In this document: one piece after another, positions 1 to 8,695 of the stretch
Numbering within the stretch: the stretch's first letter is position 1
Layout: each line of letters opens with the position of its first letter
Assembly (NCBI GenBank): GCA_021648265.1
Contig: JAKITD010000024.1
Coordinates: forward strand, 1-39,337
Reading direction: 5' to 3'
Length of the DNA stretch: 39,337 nucleotides
Origin: Flavobacteriaceae bacterium
Lineage (GTDB): Bacteria > Bacteroidota > Bacteroidia > Flavobacteriales > Flavobacteriaceae
Notes under the pieces: model-generated
The model's input: the letters and a program-made list of their open reading frames with translations, nothing else
Databases searched by the model: none
Told to the model about the DNA's origin: nothing
Position numbers and translations under genes: made by a program

Positions 1-7
1 AAAAAAA

Positions 8-59
8 ATGGGAAGTAGCGGATAATTGTTGGGAAGTTCAAGGGGTTTGTTGGGAAGTT
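8..59. repeat. Short direct repeats, TTGTTGGGAAGTT
   Basis: The 13-base unit TTGTTGGGAAGTT occurs perfectly at 26-38 and 47-59 (21-base period). A partial copy, ATGGGAAGTAG, lies at 8-18. The stretch is G-rich compared with the surrounding AT-rich DNA and is non-coding. It resembles the GGAAGTT-type tandem tracts found between genes in flavobacteria, which is a recollection and not a database result. Its left end is cut by the window edge, so the full array may be longer. Confidence 0.6.
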
Positions 60-136
60 GGAATAAAAACATTGTTGGCATTTAGAATACTATGTTAATT
101 TCAAAAATTAGTTCTATATATTTACCAAAAAAATAA

Positions 137-574
137 ATGCTGCAATTAAGAAACCTACTTGAAGACAAAGGATTTTACAGAATTCCTCTTAAAAAACTAA
201 AGTCGGGGCATTATAGATTTTCAGCTAAAATAAACTCCGTTTCTGGTGATTTTATACTAGATACTGGCGCCTCTACCAGTTGTATTGGCTTTGACCAAAT
301 CTCTTATTTTAAATTAAAAAACGAAGTTAGTAAAATAAAAGCTGCAGGAGCAGGAGCTATTAATATGAAAACTGAGATTGCAAAAAACAACAGCTTATCT
401 ATTAATAAATGGACACTACAAAGTATGAGTTTTGTACTTTTCGATCTATCTCACGTTAATAAAGCTTTACAACAAGTTAATGAACTCCCTATACACGGAA
501 TTATAGGAGCCGATTTTTTAAAGCAAACTCGAGCAGTAATTGATTATGGAAGAAATTGTTTTTATGTAAAGTAA
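137..574 (+). CDS. Retropepsin-like aspartic protease family protein
   Basis: This 145-residue protein is a single-lobe, retropepsin-type aspartyl protease of clan AA. The catalytic motif is seen as FILDTGAS with Asp42, followed by a hydrophobic-Gly stretch near residues 120-127 (HGIIGADFL) that matches the second conserved region of the fold. One lobe implies an active homodimer. There is no signal peptide or membrane segment, so a cytoplasmic location is likely. It stands alone, 59 bases before the next gene. The ATG at 137 is preceded by an A-rich stretch without a Shine-Dalgarno sequence, as is usual in Bacteroidota. The substrate cannot be deduced. The family assignment is firm and the proteolytic role is inferred from the intact motif. 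Confidence 0.8.
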   Translation: MLQLRNLLEDKGFYRIPLKKLKSGHYRFSAKINSVSGDFILDTGASTSCIGFDQISYFKLKNEVSKIKAAGAGAINMKTEIAKNNSLSINKWTLQSMSFVLFDLSHVNKALQQVNELPIHGIIGADFLKQTRAVIDYGRNCFYVK

Positions 575-633
575 GTTTGTGTTATTTCCATCTTTTTTAG
601 TACTTTTATATTCTCCCTACAAACCTAGCAATC

Positions 634-2637
634 GTGAAAAAATTACTTTTTGTTTTTATCTTCCTGTTGGCATTTCCTTGGTTAGGGATTTCACAAGATG
701 TTGAATATTATAGATCCGTAGCCGACACCTCTCACAATCCTATTTCAAAATTAGTTGCATTAGACTCTGTTGTTTCTAAAAGTTTTAAAAAAGATGATGA
801 TACTTTTATTGTTTTTTCAATACAATACATAAAGCTTGCAAAAGAACTTGACAGCATAGAATTAGCTGCAAAAAAAGCAATGAATTTGCAACATATTCTA
901 ACATCATACAAAAATGACCCCAGAAGAGCAATCACGATAATCAATGAGGTCTTAGCTAATAAGTACAAAATTAAAGATAGCTTTTTATTAGCAGGACTTT
1001 ACCTAAAAAGAGGCGGTTCGTATTTTAGAATTGATATGCAAAAAGCTATTGAAGATTATACTACCGCTTTAAATATCTTCGGGCAAAAAGACTCTATATA
1101 TAAAGCAGATGCTTATCTGTTTAGAGGTCAGGCTTTTTCAAATTTAGGAAAATTTGTACCCGCGGGTGAAGATTTTAAAGCCGCTTATACATACTACGAA
1201 AACCTCAAAGATTACGAATACATGCTATATGCTCATCAAGGCAATATTACCATGTATAGCATGAACGGGTTTTACGAAAAAGCAAAAATTGAACGGGATC
1301 ACTTAATTAAAAAATTAACTCAGTTAAATTTAAATGAACGCCTCGCTTCTTCTTATTATAATCAATCTGTCGATTATAAAAAGACTAATAAACCAAAACT
1401 TCAATTAAACTATTTATTAAAAGCTGACAGCCTTTTTAAAAAACACAATATAAAAAAAACCCTCTATTTTGTGATAATCCATAGCAAACTCACCGAGTAT
1501 TATGCCAATGATTATGAATTTGAAAAAGCAGAGAAACACTTACAAATATTAGAAGATAATATTACTAAATTTAATGACGATCTATTTGCCGAGTCATACT
1601 ACTGTAGTGCCAATGCAGTATATTATGAAAAAACAGAAAACTTTGAAAAAGCATTGGAATTTGCAAATAAAAAAATCGAAATATCCCACAAATTAAACCA
1701 CGAAGAAGACAAAATGGAATCACATTTATTATTGTCTAACATCTATTATAAAACAGAAGATTTCAAAAAAAGTATTGATAATAAAAATGAATATTACGAA
1801 ATTAAAGATTCCATTTACAACCAAAGTTCTGCCAATGCATTAGCCTATTTTCAAACTTTATATGAAACCGAAAAGAAAGAAAAAGAATTGGTTAAAAAAA
1901 ATACAAGCATCCAATTATTAGAAAAAAATAATTATTTTGTAAAAAAACTATCCATTGCTACAGCAATTGCAATTGCTCTTTTATTTGGTTTAATTTTATT
2001 ATACCGAAATCAAAAAGAACTAAGAAACAATAAATTACTTCAAGAAAAATACAGTCAAGATTTATTGCAATATCAAGAAAATGAACACATTCGAATTTCT
2101 AAAGACCTTCACGATGGTATAGGGCAAAAACTTTTAATTTTAAAAAATAAACTTACAGAATCTGATAACCGAATCTTAGTAAATGAAACAATAGATGAGG
2201 TTCGTGCAATTTCTAGAGATTTATATCCATTTCAGCTTCAAGAGTTAGGAATCACAAAGGCAATTGAACATACAATAACCCAAATAGATGAGAACACTAC
2301 ACTATTTATTTCATCCGAAATAGATAATATCGACAATCTTTTCCAAAAAGAACAAGAGGTAAATATTTACCGTATTGTACAAGAAAGCTTGAGCAACATT
2401 ATTAAACACGCGAAAGCAGAAGCCAGCAAAGTCACCATAAAAAAATTAACAGATAAAATTGTTATATCAATAAAAGACAATGGAGTTGGGTTCGATTTCA
2501 CTGAAAAACACAAAGAAACCAATTCTTTAGGTTTAAAAACATTATTAGAACGCACCAAATTCCTTCACGGACAGATGAAAATTCAATCTAAAAAAGGAGA
2601 TGGTACATTAATTGAATTTATTTTTCCCATTATATGA
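634..2637 (+). CDS. TPR-containing sensor histidine kinase (HisKA_3/NarL type)
   Basis: This is a 667-residue membrane sensor kinase. It has an N-terminal signal peptide (residues 1-20), a long region of TPR-like helical pairs (about 30-400), a coiled segment, and one transmembrane helix (about 439-458). The dimerisation/phosphoacceptor helix is ISKDLHDGIGQKL, with His493, and a HATPase_c domain follows with N-box VQESLSNIIKHA and G-box DNGVGFD. The TPR part would lie in the periplasm and the kinase in the cytoplasm. The reading frame starts with GTG at 634, which places the signal peptide correctly. Its stop overlaps the start of the response regulator by 4 bases (ATGA), so the two form a translationally coupled two-component pair. 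The signal sensed is unknown. Confidence 0.88.
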   Translation: MKKLLFVFIFLLAFPWLGISQDVEYYRSVADTSHNPISKLVALDSVVSKSFKKDDDTFIVFSIQYIKLAKELDSIELAAKKAMNLQHILTSYKNDPRRAITIINEVLANKYKIKDSFLLAGLYLKRGGSYFRIDMQKAIEDYTTALNIFGQKDSIYKADAYLFRGQAFSNLGKFVPAGEDFKAAYTYYENLKDYEYMLYAHQGNITMYSMNGFYEKAKIERDHLIKKLTQLNLNERLASSYYNQSVDYKKTNKPKLQLNYLLKADSLFKKHNIKKTLYFVIIHSKLTEYYANDYEFEKAEKHLQILEDNITKFNDDLFAESYYCSANAVYYEKTENFEKALEFANKKIEISHKLNHEEDKMESHLLLSNIYYKTEDFKKSIDNKNEYYEIKDSIYNQSSANALAYFQTLYETEKKEKELVKKNTSIQLLEKNNYFVKKLSIATAIAIALLFGLILLYRNQKELRNNKLLQEKYSQDLLQYQENEHIRISKDLHDGIGQKLLILKNKLTESDNRILVNETIDEVRAISRDLYPFQLQELGITKAIEHTITQIDENTTLFISSEIDNIDNLFQKEQEVNIYRIVQESLSNIIKHAKAEASKVTIKKLTDKIVISIKDNGVGFDFTEKHKETNSLGLKTLLERTKFLHGQMKIQSKKGDGTLIEFIFPII

Positions 2638-3266
2638 AAGACCAAACTATAATAACCGCCGACGATCACCCATTACTATTAAAGGGATTAAATGATTTTT
2701 TAGTGGAAAAAAAATATAATATCATCGCTAGTGGTGTCAATGGTCAAGAGGCTTATAATTTAATTGTAAAAAACAAACCAGACATTGCTATTTTAGATAT
2801 ACAAATGCCATATATGACTGGGTTAGAAGTAGCTAAAGAATGCAAAAAAAACAACATTGATACAAAGATTATTTTAATTACTTTTCATAAAGAAAAAATA
2901 CTTTTTCAAAAAGCAAATGAACTTAATATTTTTGGATATATTTTAAAGGAATTTGCTATTGAAGAAATTGAAATTTGCATTAAATCTGTAACCGAAGGTA
3001 TCCCTTATTTTAGTCCAAGAATAAAAGAGTTACTCGGTATTAACCCATATAAAGAAACATATTTAAACAATCTTACCCCTTCTGAAAAGAAAATTTTAAA
3101 GCTAATTGCAAAAGACAAAACCAATAAGGAAATTGCGTCCCTCCTATTTATATCGCATCGCACGGTAGAAAAACACCGAAGTAATATTATTAATAAACTT
3201 CAAATTGAACACAAAACTAACAGTTTGCTTATCTGGGCAAAAGATAATGCCGATAAATTACTATAA
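2634..3266 (+). CDS. LuxR/NarL-family response regulator
   Basis: A 210-residue two-domain response regulator. The receiver domain (about 5-120) has the acidic pair Asp10-Asp11, phosphoacceptor Asp55 in LDIQMP, and a Thr and Lys at the expected later positions. A C-terminal LuxR-type helix-turn-helix (about 145-205) shows LTPSEKKILKLIA followed by TNKEIASLLFISHRTVEKH. It overlaps the upstream kinase by 4 bases and is its near-certain partner: HisKA_3 kinases typically pair with NarL-type regulators. The targets are unknown. The 44-residue membrane peptide just downstream could be one, but that is conjecture. Confidence 0.9.
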   Translation: MKDQTIITADDHPLLLKGLNDFLVEKKYNIIASGVNGQEAYNLIVKNKPDIAILDIQMPYMTGLEVAKECKKNNIDTKIILITFHKEKILFQKANELNIFGYILKEFAIEEIEICIKSVTEGIPYFSPRIKELLGINPYKETYLNNLTPSEKKILKLIAKDKTNKEIASLLFISHRTVEKHRSNIINKLQIEHKTNSLLIWAKDNADKLL

Positions 3267-3342
3267 TACTTATTTTTAATTTTTAAAAAATTACGTGTTT
3301 CCTCTTATTTCGTAATAAAATTCTTTTTCTAATATTTACACT

Positions 3343-3477
3343 ATGGAAAACAAAGTAGTTTTTATGTTAAAAGAAAGAGAGTTTAAAAATAATAAAATCC
3401 GGAAAATTATTTTTATTACTATAGTAATTTCTGTTTCTACTATATTATTACTAAATCTACTTTCATTTATTTTCTAA
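3343..3477 (+). CDS. Small single-span membrane protein (44 aa), hypothetical
   Basis: An ATG-initiated 44-codon frame ending in TAA at 3477. Its N-terminal half is charged and basic (KEREFKNNKIRK) and its C-terminal half is an uninterrupted hydrophobic helix of about 20 residues (residues 22-44, rich in Ile, Val and Leu). That is the layout of a small inner-membrane protein with the positive end in the cytoplasm. It begins 76 bases after the response regulator and ends 26 bases before a strong intrinsic terminator, so it sits in a transcript of the right polarity. TAATATTTAC, 10 bases upstream of the ATG, resembles a weak -7 box. I do not recognise a family. A chance frame is possible in such AT-rich DNA. 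Confidence 0.5.
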   Translation: MENKVVFMLKEREFKNNKIRKIIFITIVISVSTILLLNLLSFIF

Positions 3478-3503
3478 AAACATTAATTATTATAACTAAC
3501 CAG

Positions 3504-3533
3504 AAAAAAACCAGCTTAATGCTGGTTTTTTTT
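3504..3533. terminator. Bidirectional intrinsic terminator
   Basis: The hairpin is ACCAGC-TTAAT-GCTGGT, flanked by seven A on the left and eight T on the right. It would therefore terminate in both directions. It lies between the plus-strand two-component/small-peptide unit and the minus-strand odhB gene, exactly where convergent transcripts meet. Confidence 0.9.
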
Positions 3534-3556
3534 ATTTAATTATTTAAGAGAAATAA

Positions 3557-4768
3557 TTATAGTTCCAATGCTTTTTTAACGTCATTATCCATTAATATTT
3601 CTTGAGGATTCTCTAATGCTTCTTTTACTGCAACTAAAAACCCTACAGATTCGCGACCGTCAATAATTCTGTGATCGTAAGAAAGTGCTACAAACATAAT
3701 TGGTCTAATTTCCACTTTTCCATTTATAGCAACTGGGCGTTCAACAATATTATGCATTCCTAAAATTCCGCTTTGTGGTGGGTTAATAATTGGTGTTGAC
3801 AACATAGATCCAAACACACCTCCGTTGGTGATAGTAAACGTTCCTCCCGTCATTTCATCCACAGTTATTTGTCCATCTCTTGCTAAAATTGCTAACCGTT
3901 TTACTTCAGATTCTACACCTCTAAAACTTAAATTCTCTGCATTCCTAATTACTGGAACCATTAATCCTTTTGGCCCAGATACTGCAATCGATATATCTTT
4001 AAAATCGTGCTTAATCTGAAAATCTCCATCAATCATTGAGTTCACATCTGGAAATAATTCCAATGCTCTAACTATCGCCAAGGTAAAGAAAGACATAAAA
4101 CCTAAGCCTACTCCGTGTTTTGCTTTAAACTCTTCTTTATATTGTTTTCTAAGTTCAAATATTGGCGACATATCCACTTCATTAAACGTAGTTAACATCG
4201 CCGTTTCGTTTTTCACCATTACCAAACGCTCTGCCACTTTACGACGAAGCATTGATAGTTTTTTACGGCTGGTACCACGAGTTCCAACTCCTGGAGTTCC
4301 CATTGATGGTATTGCTTTTACTGCATCATCTTTAGTTACCCTTCCATCTTTTCCGCTGCCTTTTATAGTTTTGGGATCGATGTTCTTTTCGGCTAAAATC
4401 TTTTTAGCAGCTGGAGAAGCTGTTCCAGTTGCGTAGGTATCAGTTTTTTTTACTTCATCTTTTTTAGGAACTTCTGCTTCTGAAGGCTGAGGACTGTTTA
4501 CTGAAGACTCATCACTGCCAACTGGCTTTTCAGCTTCTGTATCAATTAAACAAACCACTGCGCCAACAGCAACAGCATCACCTTCTTCTGCTTTTAAAGT
4601 GATAATTCCACTTGCTTCAGCGGGAAGTTCTAACGTTGCTTTATCGCTATCTACTTCAGCAATTGCTTGATCTTTCTCTACCCAATCACCATCGGCAACC
4701 AACCATTCTGCTATTTCTACCTCTGTGATGGATTCTCCTGGTGAAGGAACTTTCATTTCTAATGCCAT
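3557..4768 (-). CDS. odhB: 2-oxoglutarate dehydrogenase E2, dihydrolipoyl succinyltransferase
   Basis: The E2 core of the 2-oxoglutarate dehydrogenase complex transfers the succinyl group from lipoyl-lysine to CoA in the TCA cycle. The domains in order are a lipoyl domain (1-77) with the attachment lysine Lys43 in DSDKATLE, an acidic/proline linker (about 80-115), a peripheral-subunit binding domain (about 117-155, [15 protein letters not shown]), and the catalytic acyltransferase domain (about 170-403). The active site SYDHRIIDG gives His366 and Asp370. Its 403 residues match the usual length. It follows sucA with a 31-base gap, so the two are co-transcribed. The E3 (lpd) gene is not in the window. 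Confidence 0.96.
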   Translation of the reverse strand: MALEMKVPSPGESITEVEIAEWLVADGDWVEKDQAIAEVDSDKATLELPAEASGIITLKAEEGDAVAVGAVVCLIDTEAEKPVGSDESSVNSPQPSEAEVPKKDEVKKTDTYATGTASPAAKKILAEKNIDPKTIKGSGKDGRVTKDDAVKAIPSMGTPGVGTRGTSRKKLSMLRRKVAERLVMVKNETAMLTTFNEVDMSPIFELRKQYKEEFKAKHGVGLGFMSFFTLAIVRALELFPDVNSMIDGDFQIKHDFKDISIAVSGPKGLMVPVIRNAENLSFRGVESEVKRLAILARDGQITVDEMTGGTFTITNGGVFGSMLSTPIINPPQSGILGMHNIVERPVAINGKVEIRPIMFVALSYDHRIIDGRESVGFLVAVKEALENPQEILMDNDVKKALEL

Positions 4769-4799
4769 AATCTATATTTTTTATTAAAAAAGGCTTGTT

Positions 4800-7553
4800 T
4801 TATTTTTTATTTAATGTATTAAAAACATCATTAATTACGTAATTCTGTCTTAACTTATATCTTGCAGGACTTCCTGTTGCAGGAGTTGCATATATTTTTC
4901 GGCTACAAATTCTAAAATGTTTAGCTGCATCACAATGCATTAAAATATGCGAATATGCACCCATATTTTTAGGTTCTTCTTGTGCCCAAACAATATCGGT
5001 TGCGTTTTTATATTTCTGAATTACTTCTTTTATTTGCTTATTCGGAAGCGGAAACAACTGCTCAATTCTTACCAAAGCAACATCATCACGACCTAACTCT
5101 TCTTTCTTTTCTAGCAGCTCGTAATAAAATTTTCCAGTAACAAAAACCAAAGTTTTAATTTTATCTGAAATTGCCTCAGCATCATCTATCAACATCTGGA
5201 AACTTCCATTAGCAAACTCTTCTTTAGTTGAAACCACTTTTGGGTGACGTAACAAACTTTTGGGGGTAAATACAATTAAAGGTTTTCTGAAATTCACCTT
5301 CATTTGACGACGTAATAAATGATAGAAATTCGCTGGAGTGGTACAATCTGCTACATACATATTATCGGTAGCACAAAGTTGTAAATAACGCTCCATTCTT
5401 GCTGAAGAATGTTCTGCTCCTTGCCCTTCGTAACCGTGTGGCAATAATAGTACCAGTCCGTTTTGAAGTTCCCATTTATCTTCTGCAGCCGATAAATATT
5501 GATCGATTATTATCTGGGCTCCATTGCTAAAATCACCAAATTGTGCCTCCCAAATGGTTAACGTATTTGGACTCGCCATTGCATATCCATAATCAAACCC
5601 AACTACTCCATATTCTGACAATAAAGAATTATAAATATAAAAGTTTCCTTGATCGCCTTTTAAATTATTTAACAAAACAATTTCTTCTTCGCTATCCTCT
5701 ACTTTTACAACAGCGTGTCTATGCGAAAAAGTACCTCTTTCTACATCTTGCCCGCTCATCCGAACGTGATATCCTTCTCTTAATAAAGTTCCATAGGCTA
5801 ACATTTCTGCCATTGCCCAGTCTAATGAATTTGTTTCAAAAAACATTTTTCTACGGGCATCAATCAATCGTTCAATTTTACGTAAGAATTTTTTATCGGA
5901 AGGCAGTGTCGAAACCACCTTAGCGATTTCAGAAAGAGTATCTAACTCAACTGTTGTATCAACAGGAAGCATCATTTTTTCTTCTTGCGCAAGATGAAAC
6001 CCTTGCCATTCGTCTTGCATAATTGCAGTGATAACGGCTCTATTTCCTTTTCGAGAATCTTCTAAGTTCTCTTCTAACTTATCTTTATATTCTGCTTCTA
6101 ATTTTTTAATGTGTCCTTCATCTATAACCCCTTCTTTAAGTAATTTCTCCGCATAAATATCTCTCGAATTTCGATGCTTTGCTATTGCTTTGTATAATTT
6201 TGGTTGGGTAAAACGAGGCTCGTCACCTTCGTTATGACCGTATTTTCTGTAACCAAGAAGATCTATAAAAACATCTTTTCCAAATTGCATTCGGTAATCC
6301 AAAGCAAAAATCATAGCGTGTACAACCGCTTCAGCATCATCTGCGTTTACGTGAAGTACGGGTGATAACGTAACCTTTCCAACATCGGTACAATAGGTAG
6401 AAGAACGTGCGTCTAAATAATTGGTTGTAAAACCAATCTGATTATTTACTACTATATGGATTGTTCCTCCAGTTTTATAACCTTCTAATTGAGCCATTTG
6501 TACTACTTCATAAACTACACCCTGACCAGCAATAGCAGCATCACCGTGTACAATAATTGGAAGTACTTTTTCTATAGTATCCTTATAATGATTGTCTTGT
6601 TTTGCTCTTACAATTCCTTCTACAATTCCACCTACGGTTTCTAAATGTGAAGGATTAGGAGCAATATTCAGATTAATTTCTTTTCCGTTTTCTAATTTCT
6701 TTTTGGAAGTCCAACCCAAATGATATTTTACGTCACCATCAAAAATATCTTGTTCGTAATCTTTTCCGTCGAACTCACTAAATATATCTTCTGCACTTTT
6801 TCCGAAAATATTGGTCAAGGTATTTAAACGACCACGATGTGCCATTCCCATTACAAATTCTTCTACTCCTCTGTCTGATGCTGCTCTAATAAGTATATCC
6901 AAAGCAGGAATTAAACTCTCACCGCCTTCTAAAGAAAATCGTTTTTGACCTACATATTTTGTATGTAAAAAACTCTCGAAAGAAACGGCATCATTTAATT
7001 TTTCAAGAATTAATTTCTTTTGATCTGTAGTGTAATTTGGATGATTGGCATTTACGTGAAGTTTATCCTGAATCCATTGTTTTTCTTCAGGTTTACGTAT
7101 ATACATATACTCCACACCAATAGAATCGCAATAAATACTTTGTAAATGTTTAATAATTTCTTCTAAAGTAGCATCACCAATTCCAACGGTTTCTCCAGCT
7201 TTAAAAATTGTTTTTAAGTCGTGTTGATTTAGACCAAAAGTTTCAATAGCTAAATTAGGTTCGTAGGTTCGACGGTTTCTAACAGGGTTTGTTTTTGTAA
7301 ACAAATGCCCACGAGTTCGATAGCCTTCAATTAATTTTATTACTTGAAATTCCTTATAAACATTGGCACAAACAAGTGATTCATCAACTTCTACACCCAA
7401 AGCTTCGACGGATCCGTTTTCTATTCCAAAATCAAATCCCTGAAAAAAGGCTCTCCAACTTGCTTCTACCGAATCAGGTGAAGTTAAATACTTATCGTAA
7501 AGTTCCGCGATAAACGAAGGATGTACCGCATTAAGAAATGAATATTTATCCAT
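4800..7553 (-). CDS. sucA: 2-oxoglutarate dehydrogenase E1 component
   Basis: This thiamine-diphosphate-dependent E1 decarboxylates 2-oxoglutarate and succinylates the E2 lipoyl group. The 917-residue protein has the N-terminal E2-binding motif (residues about 5-40, including SVEASWRAFFQGF), the family motif MGMAHRGRLNTL, the ThDP-binding stretch GDAAIAGQGVVYE followed by NNQIGFTT, and a C-terminal transketolase-like pyrimidine domain. Length and motifs are those of a full, intact SucA/OdhA without the E2-like N-terminal fusion of actinobacteria. The ATG at 7553 begins MDKYSFLNAVHPSF, typical of the Bacteroidota family. It is first in the sucA-odhB unit, and a -7-type box lies about 36 bases upstream. 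Confidence 0.97.
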   Translation of the reverse strand: MDKYSFLNAVHPSFIAELYDKYLTSPDSVEASWRAFFQGFDFGIENGSVEALGVEVDESLVCANVYKEFQVIKLIEGYRTRGHLFTKTNPVRNRRTYEPNLAIETFGLNQHDLKTIFKAGETVGIGDATLEEIIKHLQSIYCDSIGVEYMYIRKPEEKQWIQDKLHVNANHPNYTTDQKKLILEKLNDAVSFESFLHTKYVGQKRFSLEGGESLIPALDILIRAASDRGVEEFVMGMAHRGRLNTLTNIFGKSAEDIFSEFDGKDYEQDIFDGDVKYHLGWTSKKKLENGKEINLNIAPNPSHLETVGGIVEGIVRAKQDNHYKDTIEKVLPIIVHGDAAIAGQGVVYEVVQMAQLEGYKTGGTIHIVVNNQIGFTTNYLDARSSTYCTDVGKVTLSPVLHVNADDAEAVVHAMIFALDYRMQFGKDVFIDLLGYRKYGHNEGDEPRFTQPKLYKAIAKHRNSRDIYAEKLLKEGVIDEGHIKKLEAEYKDKLEENLEDSRKGNRAVITAIMQDEWQGFHLAQEEKMMLPVDTTVELDTLSEIAKVVSTLPSDKKFLRKIERLIDARRKMFFETNSLDWAMAEMLAYGTLLREGYHVRMSGQDVERGTFSHRHAVVKVEDSEEEIVLLNNLKGDQGNFYIYNSLLSEYGVVGFDYGYAMASPNTLTIWEAQFGDFSNGAQIIIDQYLSAAEDKWELQNGLVLLLPHGYEGQGAEHSSARMERYLQLCATDNMYVADCTTPANFYHLLRRQMKVNFRKPLIVFTPKSLLRHPKVVSTKEEFANGSFQMLIDDAEAISDKIKTLVFVTGKFYYELLEKKEELGRDDVALVRIEQLFPLPNKQIKEVIQKYKNATDIVWAQEEPKNMGAYSHILMHCDAAKHFRICSRKIYATPATGSPARYKLRQNYVINDVFNTLNKK

Positions 7554-7588
7554 AGTTGGACTATACAGTCTTTTAGTTTAAAACGGAG

Positions 7589-7596
7589 CAAAAATA
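7589..7596 (-). promoter_or_regulatory. Candidate -7 box for sucA
   Basis: On the minus strand this reads TATTTTTG, an exact match to the Bacteroidota -7 consensus TAnnTTTG. It lies 35 bases before the sucA start codon, leaving a leader of roughly 28 bases. No clear TTTG -33 element is seen at the expected distance, so the call rests on the -7 box and its position in the divergent intergenic region. Confidence 0.5.
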
Positions 7597-7664
7597 CAAT
7601 ATTTACCATTACTTTATTATTAATTATTATATATTTAAGGGTTAGAAATTACAAATAAATAAAG

Positions 7665-8204
7665 ATGAAAAAACCTTTTATTACAAGATCCTCAGTCCAA
7701 TTGCTGATTATATTTATCACCTTTTTTAGTTTTACGTCGCAATCGCAAACAGAACCTCAAAAACAAAAATCCGAATTTTGGCAACAGGTTCAATTTGGTG
7801 GAAGCTTTGGATTGAGTTTTGGCAGTAACTTTTTTAGTGGATCAATTTCTCCAAGTGCAATTTACCGATTTGATGAAATGTTTGCAGTGGGTACGGCTCT
7901 TAATTTTTCTTATGGAAAAGAAAAATATGTTTTTGAAAACATTATTGTTGGTGCTAGTGTTTTAGGTTTATTTAACCCCATACCACAATTACAAATTTCT
8001 GCTGAGTTTGAACAATTATCAGTAAATAGATCTTTTGACAACCCTATTTATTTAGATGAAAACTACTGGTATCCAGGATTGTATTTAGGAGCTGGTTTTA
8101 GTACAGGACCCGTAACAATGGGTGTTCGGTTTGATGTTTTATATAATGAAAAAAGAAGTATTTATGCCAATGCGTATAATCCTTTTGTTCGGGTTTATTT
8201 TTAA
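7665..8204 (+). CDS. Small predicted beta-barrel outer-membrane protein
   Basis: A 179-residue protein with an N-terminal signal peptide (residues 1-28). After it, alternating polar/hydrophobic strands carry glycine and aromatic residues (GGSFGLSFGSNFF, YWYPGLYLGAGFS) and the chain ends in a terminal aromatic (VRVYF). This is the profile of a small outer-membrane barrel. It is divergent from sucA across a 111-base gap. Homologues in flavobacteria are, to my recollection, sometimes labelled alpha-ketoglutarate decarboxylase. Nothing in this protein resembles a ThDP enzyme, and the label probably leaked from the neighbouring sucA. The substrate or role is unknown. Confidence 0.72.
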   Translation: MKKPFITRSSVQLLIIFITFFSFTSQSQTEPQKQKSEFWQQVQFGGSFGLSFGSNFFSGSISPSAIYRFDEMFAVGTALNFSYGKEKYVFENIIVGASVLGLFNPIPQLQISAEFEQLSVNRSFDNPIYLDENYWYPGLYLGAGFSTGPVTMGVRFDVLYNEKRSIYANAYNPFVRVYF

Positions 8205-8216
8205 TAATTCTCGCAA

Positions 8217-8234
8217 TCCCGATAGCTATCGGGA
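8217..8234. repeat. Perfect 18-base palindrome (REP-like)
   Basis: TCCCGATAGCTATCGGGA is fully self-complementary and sits in the 80-base gap between convergent genes. Its flanks (TTCTCGCAA before and CGCAGAGTCGCTAAG after) look like the low-complexity intergenic elements scattered through flavobacterial genomes. It has no following T-run and is better read as a REP-like insertion than a classical terminator. Confidence 0.65.
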
Positions 8235-8284
8235 CGCAGAGTCGCTAAGAATTGTATAATTATTTTGCTCCTTTGCGAAAAATT

Positions 8285-8635
8285 TTATTTAAACTTCTCT
8301 CTAAACCAAACCTTTTGCCATTCGCGAAGCAAAATCAAATAAGTTATTTGTTTTGTGATTTTTATTGTATCCTCATATTCAATTTTCTTAATTTTATCTT
8401 CGGAAACATCAATGATATAAAGTAGATTCAAATATTCAGAATTGTGATTTTGAAAGAGGTCAAATACAATCTCATGAAGTTTTGTTTTTAATTCGGAAGG
8501 AACTATAGTTTCTAAAAAAGCCTCCGCTATAGCTGCTCGTTGAAAATCTTTATTTAATTGAAGGATTAATTTATGATACAACTGCAACCCTTCAGAACTT
8601 ATTAGAATTTCATCAATGGTTTTTAATTGTTGCAT
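8285..8635 (-). CDS. Hypothetical all-helical protein
   Basis: A 116-residue protein with no signal peptide or membrane segment. The composition (Leu, Ile, Lys, Glu and few Gly/Pro) predicts an all-alpha fold. The C-terminus is rich in aromatic and basic residues (REWQKVWFREKFK). I chose the ATG at 8635, which gives MQQLKTIDEIL. An in-frame GTG at 8659 would add eight residues, but the added part looks like leader sequence. It lies 60 bases downstream of the polyprenyl synthase gene on the same strand and is probably co-transcribed. I do not recognise the family, and no catalytic motif is visible. Confidence 0.65.
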   Translation of the reverse strand: MQQLKTIDEILISSEGLQLYHKLILQLNKDFQRAAIAEAFLETIVPSELKTKLHEIVFDLFQNHNSEYLNLLYIIDVSEDKIKKIEYEDTIKITKQITYLILLREWQKVWFREKFK

Positions 8636-8695
8636 TTTAATAATTTTTTCAATAACCACTCAATTAGTAAAAATTAGTGTAATTCGTGTCTTACC

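Noticed and set aside
5543-5923. Long open frame opposite sucA
   Set aside because: It is antisense to a conserved enzyme, with no start context or recognisable protein features. Its openness follows from sucA codon bias.
8636-8659. GTG start for the helical protein after the polyprenyl synthase
   Set aside because: An ATG eight codons later gives a more natural N-terminus; the GTG version only adds leader-like residues.
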